Shown here: in pieces, positions 1-5,378 of the stretch
Position numbering within the stretch: position 1 is the first letter of the stretch
Layout: every line of letters begins with the position of its first letter
NCBI GenBank assembly: GCA_945868555.1
Contig: CAMBMC010000191.1
Location: 1 to 5,378 of the forward strand
Reading direction: 5' to 3'
DNA length: 5,378 nt
Source: Chitinophaga pinensis
Lineage (GTDB): Bacteria > Bacteroidota > Bacteroidia > Flavobacteriales_D > Crocinitomicaceae
Notes under the pieces: generated by a model
What the model saw: the letters and a program-made list of their open reading frames with translations, nothing else
Told to the model about the DNA's origin: nothing
The model's database searches: none
Made by a program: the position numbers and the translations under genes

Positions 1-1
1 A

Positions 2-274
2 GAAATACCAACGGTCAACGGAAAAGCAAAAATTAAAATTGATCCAGGAACACAAAGTGGTAAAGTCCTGCGCCTGAAAGGCAAAGGCTTGCCCATTCTG
101 CAGCGATATGGACACGGCGATTTGTTCGTGCACATCAATGTATGGACACCAAAAAAAGTATCTAAGGAGGAGCGTGAAATCTTGGAAAAATTGCGCGAAA
201 GTGAAAACTTTAAACCTCATCCAGACAAAAATGACAAAGGGTTCTTTGACCGCATGAAGGACATGTTTAACTAG
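2..274 (+). CDS. dnaJ: Chaperone DnaJ, C-terminal part (5' end outside window)
   Basis: This is the last 90 residues of a type I DnaJ (Hsp40), the cytoplasmic co-chaperone that delivers unfolded clients to DnaK and stimulates its ATPase. The frame is open from the left edge, so the true start lies upstream. The first visible residues, EIPTVNGKAKIKIDPGTQSG, followed by KVLRLKGKGLP and then GDLFVHINVWTP, match the conserved second client-binding beta-domain of DnaJ: a (V/I)PT-x-G strand, a PGTQSGK turn, an RLKGKG strand and a GDL-V-V-V-TP strand. A charged helix (about KVSKEEREILEKLRES) and a short tail ending FFDRMKDMFN follow, as in Bacteroidota DnaJ proteins. The J-domain and zinc-finger region are not visible, so CbpA-like paralogues cannot be strictly excluded, although the tail favours DnaJ. 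The next gene starts 6 nt after the TAG stop, which suggests cotranscription. Confidence 0.93.
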   Translation, partial: EIPTVNGKAKIKIDPGTQSGKVLRLKGKGLPILQRYGHGDLFVHINVWTPKKVSKEEREILEKLRESENFKPHPDKNDKGFFDRMKDMFN

Positions 275-280
275 TCCTGT

Positions 281-1195
281 ATGTCATTCTTAACCAATGC
301 AGACAAAGGGAATAATCGTGTTTCAGGGTATATTTTGACTTTGAGCCTTGTTGTTTTGTGCTACGCGGTACTCGGATCAATTCCCTTGATTGTTCATCTG
401 ATCATTGCAAATGGTGGGGGTGAAGGTGCATTGGCCGGTTCAATGTCCGATTGGACAGCGCTCTTAGGTGAAAACCTCATTCTTTGTTACCTCTTGTTTC
501 CATTTGTTTTGGTTTTATTGACTCTCGTTTTGAGCAATCGCTTTATTCATAAACGAACGGTCTTGTCACTTTTTACGAGTAGAGCAACATTCGATTGGAG
601 ACGTTTCTTTACCTCTGCCGGAATTTGGACAATGGTAATGGGTATTTTGCTTGCTACGATGATGGTGGGTAACGATCAAATTCAGTGGAACATGAATCCA
701 TCGACAATCATTCCTCTTATTCTGATCTCTTTGCTCTTGATTCCCATACAAACGACTGCTGAAGAGGTGCTTTTCAGGGGCTATCTCTTCCAAGCATTTG
801 GACATAAAAATCGCCGAGGATGGATCAGCGTCTTCGTGACCGGTGTTCTCTTTGGCCTTATGCATGCAGCGAATCCTGAAGTGGAAGCTTTGGGTTATGG
901 TGTCATGAGTTACTACATCATGACCGGAATTTTTCTTGGGTTTATTGTTCTGATGGACGACGGACTCGAACTTTCTATGGGCTACCATGCTGCAAACAAC
1001 ATCTTCGCAGCACTCATTTTAACCAACGAATGGCAGGCATTTCAAACCGATGCTCTCTGGATTGACCATGCTAAACCCACGTTTGGGTGGGATGTGATCG
1101 CTACGATGCTTGTCCTTCAACCACTGCTGCTTCTCATTTTCGCGAAGATCTACAAATGGAAAAATATGCGGTCAAAACTGCTTGATCAGCAGTAA
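281..1195 (+). CDS. CPBP-family intramembrane glutamic/metallo-endopeptidase (Abi/CAAX-like)
   Basis: This 304-residue polytopic membrane protein carries the three CPBP (CAAX protease and bacteriocin-processing, Abi) motifs. Motif 1 is EEVLFRG at residues 161-167, with the Glu pair E161/E162 and R166. Motif 2 is FGLMH at 191-195 (FxxxH). Motif 3 is HAANN at 236-240 (HxxxN). In the Rce1 family these residues form the active site within the membrane. About eight hydrophobic segments are visible, near residues 17-43, 64-84, 108-128, 141-157, 183-197, 210-225, 231-247 and 269-290, so it should sit in the inner membrane. Prokaryotic members include bacteriocin self-immunity and peptide-maturation proteins, but most have no known substrate, and none can be assigned here. 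The ATG at 281 is the first start after the dnaJ stop and has no Shine-Dalgarno sequence, which is normal in Bacteroidota. All catalytic motifs are intact, so it is probably active. An ABC exporter operon lies downstream. Confidence 0.9.
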   Translation: MSFLTNADKGNNRVSGYILTLSLVVLCYAVLGSIPLIVHLIIANGGGEGALAGSMSDWTALLGENLILCYLLFPFVLVLLTLVLSNRFIHKRTVLSLFTSRATFDWRRFFTSAGIWTMVMGILLATMMVGNDQIQWNMNPSTIIPLILISLLLIPIQTTAEEVLFRGYLFQAFGHKNRRGWISVFVTGVLFGLMHAANPEVEALGYGVMSYYIMTGIFLGFIVLMDDGLELSMGYHAANNIFAALILTNEWQAFQTDALWIDHAKPTFGWDVIATMLVLQPLLLLIFAKIYKWKNMRSKLLDQQ

Positions 1196-1197
1196 AG

Positions 1198-1218
1198 AAA
1201 AGCACGTTTGTGTGTTTT
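1198..1218 (+). terminator. Possible weak terminator hairpin after the CPBP protease gene
   Basis: Just after the stop codon, AAAAGCAC (1198-1205) can pair with GTGT and TTTT (1210-1213 and 1215-1218) around a GTTT loop, with G1214 bulged and one G-T pair. The T run ends the structure. The stem is short and A-T rich, so this could be chance. It does fall where the dnaJ-protease unit would be expected to end. Confidence 0.22.
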
Positions 1219-1255
1219 ATTCAATCCTTGATTTTCGTACCTCAGAAAAAAAAGA

Positions 1256-1263
1256 TAGCTTTA
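1256..1263 (+). promoter_or_regulatory. Candidate Bacteroidota -7 box upstream of the ABC operon
   Basis: TAGCTTTA matches the Bacteroidota -7 consensus TAnnTTTG at all specified positions but the last, and ends 18 nt before the ATG of the ATPase gene. A TTG at 1228-1230 could be a -33 element, but its 25-nt distance is longer than the roughly 19-21 nt usually seen. The 86-nt gap is one of only two places in the window with room for a promoter. A short, A-rich 5' leader would follow. Confidence 0.33.
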
Positions 1264-1281
1264 AGTTCGAAATCACAATGA

Positions 1282-2211
1282 ATGCTTGAAGTACAGCACA
1301 TCTCTAAATCTTTTTTTCGCAAAACAGCCCTCGAAGATGTTTCGATGACGGTACGCGAAGGAGAAATATTTGGTCTTCTCGGTCCAAATGGCGCAGGTAA
1401 AACCACGCTCATAAGAATCATCAACAAAATCATTGATGCCGATCGAGGAGTGGTCCGGATCAACGGAGATCTCATGACGCAAAAGCACTTTTCGATGGTG
1501 GGTTACCTGCCTGAAGAACGCGGATTGTACAAGTCCATGACCGTTGAAGACCATGCTTTATTTCTTGGCCAATTGCGTGGATTGTCGAAGCGTGATGTGA
1601 AAATGCAACTCGACTATTGGCTCGAAAAATTTGCCATCGGTGATTGGAAGAAAAAACGAATTGAAGAACTTTCCAAAGGAATGGCGCAAAAGGTTCAATT
1701 CATTTGTACTGTTCTGCACGAACCTAAAATTCTCATTTTGGATGAACCTTTGAGCGGTTTCGACCCAGTGAATGTTGAGTTGATTAAGCAAGAACTTATT
1801 GAAATGCGCGCAAAGGGTAAACTAATTATCCTCTCTACTCACAACATGAAAAGTGTTGAAGAGATTTGTGACCGTGTGGCATTGATTGATCAATCAAAGA
1901 AGATCCTCGAAGGAACAGTTTCTGAAATTCGAGAGTCGAGGAAAACAGGAGAAATAGCCATTAAATTCCGTGGGTCAATGATTGCCTTTGTGAATGCCTT
2001 ATGGACAAATTTCGAACTTGTGGATAAGGAAATTTTGGCGGATGACCGGTTCATTGCCCGTGTGAAAACACGAGGAGACACGAATTTCGATGACTTACTT
2101 CGCGCGATGATGGGGCAGGTGCGCATTGAAGCTGTTTGGGAAGTATTGCCTTCCATGCAGGATATTTTTATTGATCTAGTCACACCTAAAACTGAAGGAA
2201 CTCATGCGTAA
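1282..2211 (+). CDS. ABC transporter ATP-binding protein, NatA-like (ABC-2 exporter class)
   Basis: This 309-residue cytoplasmic ATPase should power export through the adjacent permease. It has the full nucleotide-binding domain: Walker A GPNGAGKTT at 34-42 (K40 binds phosphate), an ABC signature in the form LSKGM at 130-134, Walker B ILILDEP at 150-156 with catalytic E155, a D-loop SGFD at 158-161, and the switch histidine H187 in STHNM. The Q-loop segment reads GYLPEERGLY (74-83), with Glu where many ABC ATPases have Gln. That form, with LSKGM and SGFD, is typical of the NatA branch, named for the Bacillus sodium-extruding NatAB pump. Residues from about 210 to 300 form the extra C-terminal domain of such ATPases (DUF4162-like). 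The ATG at 1282 gives the usual MLEVxxISKSF opening. A second ATG 4 nt upstream is out of frame. The permease gene overlaps its 3' end by 8 nt, indicating translational coupling. The substrate cannot be told from sequence; sodium, drugs or peptides are all possible. Confidence 0.93.
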   Translation: MLEVQHISKSFFRKTALEDVSMTVREGEIFGLLGPNGAGKTTLIRIINKIIDADRGVVRINGDLMTQKHFSMVGYLPEERGLYKSMTVEDHALFLGQLRGLSKRDVKMQLDYWLEKFAIGDWKKKRIEELSKGMAQKVQFICTVLHEPKILILDEPLSGFDPVNVELIKQELIEMRAKGKLIILSTHNMKSVEEICDRVALIDQSKKILEGTVSEIRESRKTGEIAIKFRGSMIAFVNALWTNFELVDKEILADDRFIARVKTRGDTNFDDLLRAMMGQVRIEAVWEVLPSMQDIFIDLVTPKTEGTHA

Positions 2212-3520
2212 CAGTTGGTTGGTTGCAATGCGGGAATTGAAAGAGCGCTTGGGTTCGCGCTCCTTCGTTGGAATGATGATCGCTGGTCCACTGTTGATCT
2301 TGGTGCTTATCTATTTTCTCTTTGCCTTCGGTGGTGAAGGGCAACAGAAATGGAATGTGCTTATTGCTGATCCAACGGGAATCATGGATAAGAAAATATT
2401 GATCAGTGCCGATCCGGATGTCACCTATTCTTTTGCCAATGGCTACATTGAGATGAATGAGTTTCGCGACGCAAAACAATTCCGTGAATTTGATGCACTT
2501 GTGGAAATCAATGAAAAAATTCTTTCCAATAAATTGTCATTTGTCTTCTACCGCGAAAACCCTTCCATGCGCATGCAGACGAAAATTCGCTATCAGATTG
2601 AACGGAGAATCGAAGAGGTGATGGTTGAGCAGTTTACGGACCTTTCTATTCGTGACTTTCGAAAAGTGAAACAACCACTCAACATGAACTTCAGAAATGT
2701 GTACGACCCTATGGACGAGGCCTCAGACCTGCGCGGTTGGGTAGGCTTATTCTATGGTGCACTTATTTTTGCCTTCATTTTTCTTTTTGGAATGACCATT
2801 CTCCGCAGCGTGACACGAGAGAAAAGCAACCGCATCGTTGAAGTGCTCTTAGCCACGGTTCACCCCAATCAATTGATGATCGGAAAGATTGTTGGAATCG
2901 GAATCGCTGCATTTATTCAATTCGTAGTGTGGATGCTCTTTGTGGCAATCGGTCTTGTACTCATGAGGAGTTATGTCTTTCCAGATTTATTCGATCCAAG
3001 TCGTGTCGTGGCCTTGAGTGAACATGCCTCCGACAGTTTCTTTGCAGCGACAGAATACAACCAGTTTGTTGATTTGGTGTATGAGCGCATCCAATTTGGC
3101 ACCATGACGTTTTATTTTATTCTCTTTTTCGTGTTGGGATATCTATTCTATGGCGCCTTATTTGCCGCAATAGGAGCTACATCAGGATCGGAAAGTGACG
3201 GCCAACAGTTTGTTTTACCCCTGATTTTCTTGCTCTGCTTCGCTCTATTTGCGGGGTATTATTCGCTCCAGAACCCAGAAAGTGGACTAGCCACACTTTT
3301 TCATTATTTGCCATTTACTTCACCCGTCGTGGTTATGGTGAAGCTTTCCTTAGGCTATGATCCAGGACATGCTTATGAGATTTGGATGTCTTTGATTATT
3401 CTCCTATTGAGTGCAGCTGGGGTACTTGTGCTCGCAGGCAGATTGTACCGCAATGGAATCTTGCAATTTGGACATCGTCTGCGCTTTGGTATGTTGCTGC
3501 GTTGGTTGAAACGCATGTAA
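2204..3520 (+). CDS. ABC-2 type transporter permease, NatB-like
   Basis: This 438-residue inner-membrane protein is the expected partner of the preceding ATPase. Its layout is that of the ABC2_membrane_3 family: a short amphipathic start (NSWLVAMRELKERLGSRSF), a first membrane helix at about 22-43, a long extracytoplasmic domain at about 44-178, then further helices near 179-200, 230-253, 301-325, 335-355, 366-383 and 392-412. After the second helix comes the conserved cytoplasmic stretch at 205-229, with EKSNRIVEVLLA, PNQLM and GK, which is characteristic of NatB-type permeases and probably contacts the ATPase. The GSESDGQQFVLPL segment (328-340) and the FTSPVVVMVKL segment (371-381) are also typical. 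About 45 polar residues lie between the third and fourth helices (255-299) and probably form a second external loop. The ATG at 2204 overlaps the ATPase gene by 8 nt, with a weak AGGA at 2196-2199. It restores the family's usual N-terminus better than M9. The substrate is unknown. Confidence 0.92.
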   Translation: MRNSWLVAMRELKERLGSRSFVGMMIAGPLLILVLIYFLFAFGGEGQQKWNVLIADPTGIMDKKILISADPDVTYSFANGYIEMNEFRDAKQFREFDALVEINEKILSNKLSFVFYRENPSMRMQTKIRYQIERRIEEVMVEQFTDLSIRDFRKVKQPLNMNFRNVYDPMDEASDLRGWVGLFYGALIFAFIFLFGMTILRSVTREKSNRIVEVLLATVHPNQLMIGKIVGIGIAAFIQFVVWMLFVAIGLVLMRSYVFPDLFDPSRVVALSEHASDSFFAATEYNQFVDLVYERIQFGTMTFYFILFFVLGYLFYGALFAAIGATSGSESDGQQFVLPLIFLLCFALFAGYYSLQNPESGLATLFHYLPFTSPVVVMVKLSLGYDPGHAYEIWMSLIILLLSAAGVLVLAGRLYRNGILQFGHRLRFGMLLRWLKRM

Positions 3521-3521
3521 A

Positions 3522-4409
3522 ATGAGAAAAGCAGTCATTGATCTCGGGACCAATACCTTTAATCTCCTCATAGTTCAAGTCAATGAGGGTGAAATTCAGT
3601 TGCTGCACAACGAAAAGGAAGGAGTAGCACTTGGGATGGGAGGAATCAACAATCAAATAATTTCACCTGAAGCCTTAGATCGCGCGTTAACTGCCTTGAA
3701 ACGATTTAAACGTGTGTGTGAAAATCATGACGTTACCTTGATCAAGGCCATTGGAACTTCTGCCATTCGCGATGCGAAAAATGCGGCACATTTCCTTCGG
3801 ATTGTAAAAACCGAAGTTGGAATTGACGTTGAAATTGTCAGTGGTCATCGTGAAGCAGAATTGATCTACAAAGGCATTGCGGCATCGCATGATTTTAATG
3901 AAAACTCCTTAATTATGGACATTGGCGGGGGGAGTACTGAATTTATTTCAGCAAATCAGTTGGGTATACACGATATGATCAGCATGAATATTGGTGTTTC
4001 CCGCATATTTCAATTATTTGAATTATCTGATCCATTGACGGCTACAGATGTTATCCAAATTGAAAAATGGCTAGATACCCACGCAGGTACATTCTTTAAA
4101 AATCGAAGTGAAAATGTATTGATTGGTGCATCAGGTAGTTTTGAAACATTCTATGAGTTGATCCACAATGAACAGTTTCCAGAGAAAAATAAATCCATTG
4201 AAATTTCTGTTGACCACTTAACTGAGATCTTAGAGCAGATTATTTCTTCTACTCAGGAGGAACGAAATCGAAACCAATGGATCATTCCCATTCGAAAAAA
4301 GATGGCACCCATCGCAGCAGTGAAAACACGGTGGGTACTGCGGCAAATTCCGGTTGCTAAGGTTTTTATTTCTCCTTACTCCTTGAAGGAGGGGGTTATT
4401 TTTGAATAA
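3522..4409 (+). CDS. Ppx/GppA-family phosphatase (exopolyphosphatase or pppGpp phosphohydrolase)
   Basis: This 295-residue cytoplasmic enzyme belongs to the ASKHA (actin/Hsp70/sugar kinase) fold. Members remove terminal phosphates from polyphosphate (Ppx) or convert pppGpp to ppGpp (GppA). Visible motifs are the phosphate-1 loop AVIDLGTNTFNLLI (4-17, with D7), AIGTSAIRDAKN (76-87), SGHREAELIYKGI (107-119, with E111 the probable catalytic Glu), the phosphate-2 loop IMDIGGGSTEF (131-141, with D133 and E140), and GASGSFETF (202-210). It ends with SPYSLKEGVIFE. The length fits the short two-domain form without the C-terminal HD-like region of E. coli Ppx and GppA (about 500 residues), as is usual in Bacteroidota. 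Ppx and GppA activities cannot be separated from sequence. The segment around 256-268 (PIRKKMAPIAAVK) departs from the family's usual R-x-D-M-I-type pattern. Translation starts 1 nt after the permease stop with no Shine-Dalgarno sequence, so it is probably the third gene of the operon and translated by coupling. Confidence 0.9.
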   Translation: MRKAVIDLGTNTFNLLIVQVNEGEIQLLHNEKEGVALGMGGINNQIISPEALDRALTALKRFKRVCENHDVTLIKAIGTSAIRDAKNAAHFLRIVKTEVGIDVEIVSGHREAELIYKGIAASHDFNENSLIMDIGGGSTEFISANQLGIHDMISMNIGVSRIFQLFELSDPLTATDVIQIEKWLDTHAGTFFKNRSENVLIGASGSFETFYELIHNEQFPEKNKSIEISVDHLTEILEQIISSTQEERNRNQWIIPIRKKMAPIAAVKTRWVLRQIPVAKVFISPYSLKEGVIFE

Positions 4410-4412
4410 TCC
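4394..4412 (+). repeat. Imperfect inverted repeat across the ppx stop codon
   Basis: GGTTATT (4394-4400) can pair with AATAA-T-CC (4405-4412), with one bulged T and a TTTG loop, forming a seven-pair hairpin over the TAA stop. The flanking G run (4391-4393) might also pair with CCCC at 4418-4421. No T tract follows, so it is not a standard intrinsic terminator. It could still slow polymerase or protect the 3' end, or be chance. Confidence 0.25.
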
Positions 4413-4456
4413 ATCTACCCCAAGAGGTATATACACGACGTTAACAACATCATTCC

Positions 4457-4464
4457 TATCTTTA
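4457..4464 (+). promoter_or_regulatory. Candidate Bacteroidota -7 box upstream of the response regulator
   Basis: TATCTTTA fits TAnnTTTG except for the last base and ends 16 nt before the ATG at 4481. The position is close to that of the similar TAGCTTTA box before the ATPase gene. I see no convincing TTG at the -33 distance, and two short palindromes (GTATATAC at 4427-4434 and GTTAAC at 4440-4445) occupy that region. If real, the leader would be only about 10 nt, suiting a gene transcribed separately from ppx. Confidence 0.33.
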
Positions 4465-4480
4465 CTCAAATTTTAATTCC

Positions 4481-5378
4481 ATGGCAAAAATCCTAATCAT
4501 TGATGATGAACGTGCAATTCGCAGAGCATTGAGAGAAATTCTTGAATTTGAAGGATTTGAAATTGATGAAGCTGAAAATGGAAAAGAGGGTGTTGACAAA
4601 GCAAAATCTGGATTGTATGAAATCATTTTTTGTGACATCAAAATGCCCTTGATGGACGGTATGGAAGTCTTGGATGAATTGATCAAGACGAAAGTGGAAA
4701 CGCCATTGATCATGATCAGTGGACATGGGAATATTGATACTGCAGTGCAAGCCATTAAAAAAGGAGCCTTTGATTTTATTGAAAAACCATTGGACTTGAA
4801 CCGTATTTTGGTGACGATTCGCAATGCAAGGGATAAAAATTCTTTGGTGGAAGAAACCAAGCATTTGAAGACGACAGTAAAGCGTTTCAAGGGAAGCTCG
4901 ATCATTGGGGAGACAGAAGGAATTATCCACATCAAAGAGATGATTGAAAAGGTGGCGCCATCGGATGCAAGGGTGCTCATTACTGGCGAAAATGGCACAG
5001 GAAAAGAACTTGTTGCGCGTTCACTTCACGACAATTCGAACCGACGAAAAATGCCTTTCATCGAGGTGAATTGTGCTGCGATTCCTTCTGAATTAATTGA
5101 AAGTGAATTGTTTGGACATGAAAAGGGTGCCTTTACTTCGGCTGTGAAGGATAAAAAAGGAAAATTTGAACTCGCTACAGGTGGAACCCTGTTCTTGGAT
5201 GAAATAGGCGATATGTCAGCAAGTGCCCAAGCCAAAGTGCTGCGTGCTTTGCAGGAAAATGTCATTCAACGTGTAGGAGGTGAACGTGATGTTAAGGTGG
5301 ATTGTCGAGTCTTGGCCGCAACAAATAAAGATCTTCGAAAGGAAATTGCTGATGGAAGATTCAGGGAAGATTTATACC
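4481..5378 (+). CDS. Sigma-54-dependent response regulator, NtrC/NtrX-like (3' end outside window)
   Basis: The first 299 residues of a two-component transcription activator are visible and the frame is open to the right edge. Residues 1-120 form a receiver domain: acidic pocket D8/D9, phosphoacceptor D52 in CDIKMP, S80 in the switch position and K102 in EKP. A linker of about 20 residues leads to an AAA+ sigma-54 interaction domain from about residue 138. It has Walker A GENGTGKE (169-176), ESELFGHEKGAFTSA (207-221) containing the sigma-54-contacting loop, Walker B LFLDEIGDM (237-245, D240/E241), sensor I around AATN (279-282), and FREDLY (294-299) with the probable arginine-finger R295. The expected C-terminal Fis-type helix-turn-helix lies beyond the window. 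The usual GAFTGA loop here reads GAFTSA. Such proteins, once phosphorylated by a sensor kinase, form hexamers that remodel RNA polymerase-sigma-54 by ATP hydrolysis. No partner kinase is visible. The ATG at 4481 gives the standard MAKILIIDDE opening. Target genes are unknown. Confidence 0.94.
   Translation, partial: MAKILIIDDERAIRRALREILEFEGFEIDEAENGKEGVDKAKSGLYEIIFCDIKMPLMDGMEVLDELIKTKVETPLIMISGHGNIDTAVQAIKKGAFDFIEKPLDLNRILVTIRNARDKNSLVEETKHLKTTVKRFKGSSIIGETEGIIHIKEMIEKVAPSDARVLITGENGTGKELVARSLHDNSNRRKMPFIEVNCAAIPSELIESELFGHEKGAFTSAVKDKKGKFELATGGTLFLDEIGDMSASAQAKVLRALQENVIQRVGGERDVKVDCRVLAATNKDLRKEIADGRFREDLY

Noticed and set aside
89..274. A separate 61-residue gene starting at TTG 89
   Set aside because: The frame continues upstream to the window edge with conserved DnaJ sequence, so this is only the end of dnaJ.
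566..988. Minus-strand ORF of 140 codons inside the CPBP protease gene
   Set aside because: It is antisense to a gene with clear motifs, its product resembles no family I know, and its composition (many His, Lys, Ser) is that of a shadow frame.
1242..2183. Several minus-strand ORFs (1242-1475, 1273-1554, 1558-1791, 1890-2183) opposite the ABC ATPase
   Set aside because: All lie wholly or almost wholly within the ATPase gene, overlap one another or abut, and show no recognisable domain.
4384..4394. GAAGGAGGGGG as a Shine-Dalgarno sequence or a G-rich structure
   Set aside because: It lies inside the last codons of ppx (encoding KEG), has no start codon at a suitable distance, and has only one G run.
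4462..4998. Minus-strand ORF of 178 codons opposite the response regulator
   Set aside because: The opposite strand encodes an unambiguous receiver plus AAA+ domain. The antisense product is a low-complexity Ser/Ile/Phe-rich chain typical of a shadow.
1..5378. Mobile element, CRISPR array, tRNA/rRNA, riboswitch or defence system
   Set aside because: Genes are contiguous, intact and of core type. The two intergenic gaps are under 90 nt, and no direct repeats, transposase, integrase or cloverleaf-like sequence was seen.

Overview
The window suggests a member of the Bacteroidota, probably Flavobacteriales-like. The reasons are moderate-to-low GC by eye, start codons mostly without a Shine-Dalgarno sequence, TAnnTTTG-like boxes just upstream of two genes, and the style of the DnaJ tail, the short Ppx/GppA protein and the NatAB-type transporter. 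This placement is inference from sequence character; no database was searched.

All genes lie on the + strand and are tightly packed. From left to right: the 3' end of dnaJ (2-274); a CPBP-family intramembrane metalloprotease (281-1195), 6 nt after dnaJ; an 86-nt gap with a possible weak hairpin and a possible promoter; a NatA-like ABC ATPase (1282-2211); a NatB-like ABC-2 permease (2204-3520), overlapping the ATPase by 8 nt; a Ppx/GppA-family phosphatase (3522-4409), 1 nt after the permease; a 71-nt gap with a possible promoter; and a sigma-54-dependent response regulator (from 4481) that runs off the right edge before its DNA-binding domain.

The likely transcription units are (dnaJ)-CPBP protease, then natA-natB-ppx, then the response regulator. 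The ATPase and permease should form one ABC exporter of the NatAB class. The protease and the phosphatase flank it and may be linked to envelope or stress physiology, but the sequence does not prove this. The window looks like ordinary core-type chromosome. I see no mobile element, CRISPR array, RNA gene, long repeat or broken gene, and no gene-free stretch over 300 bases. The points most worth a second look are a GAFTSA in place of GAFTGA in the sigma-54 activator, the CPBP protease next to an ABC-2 exporter, and the altered C-terminal motif of the Ppx/GppA protein.
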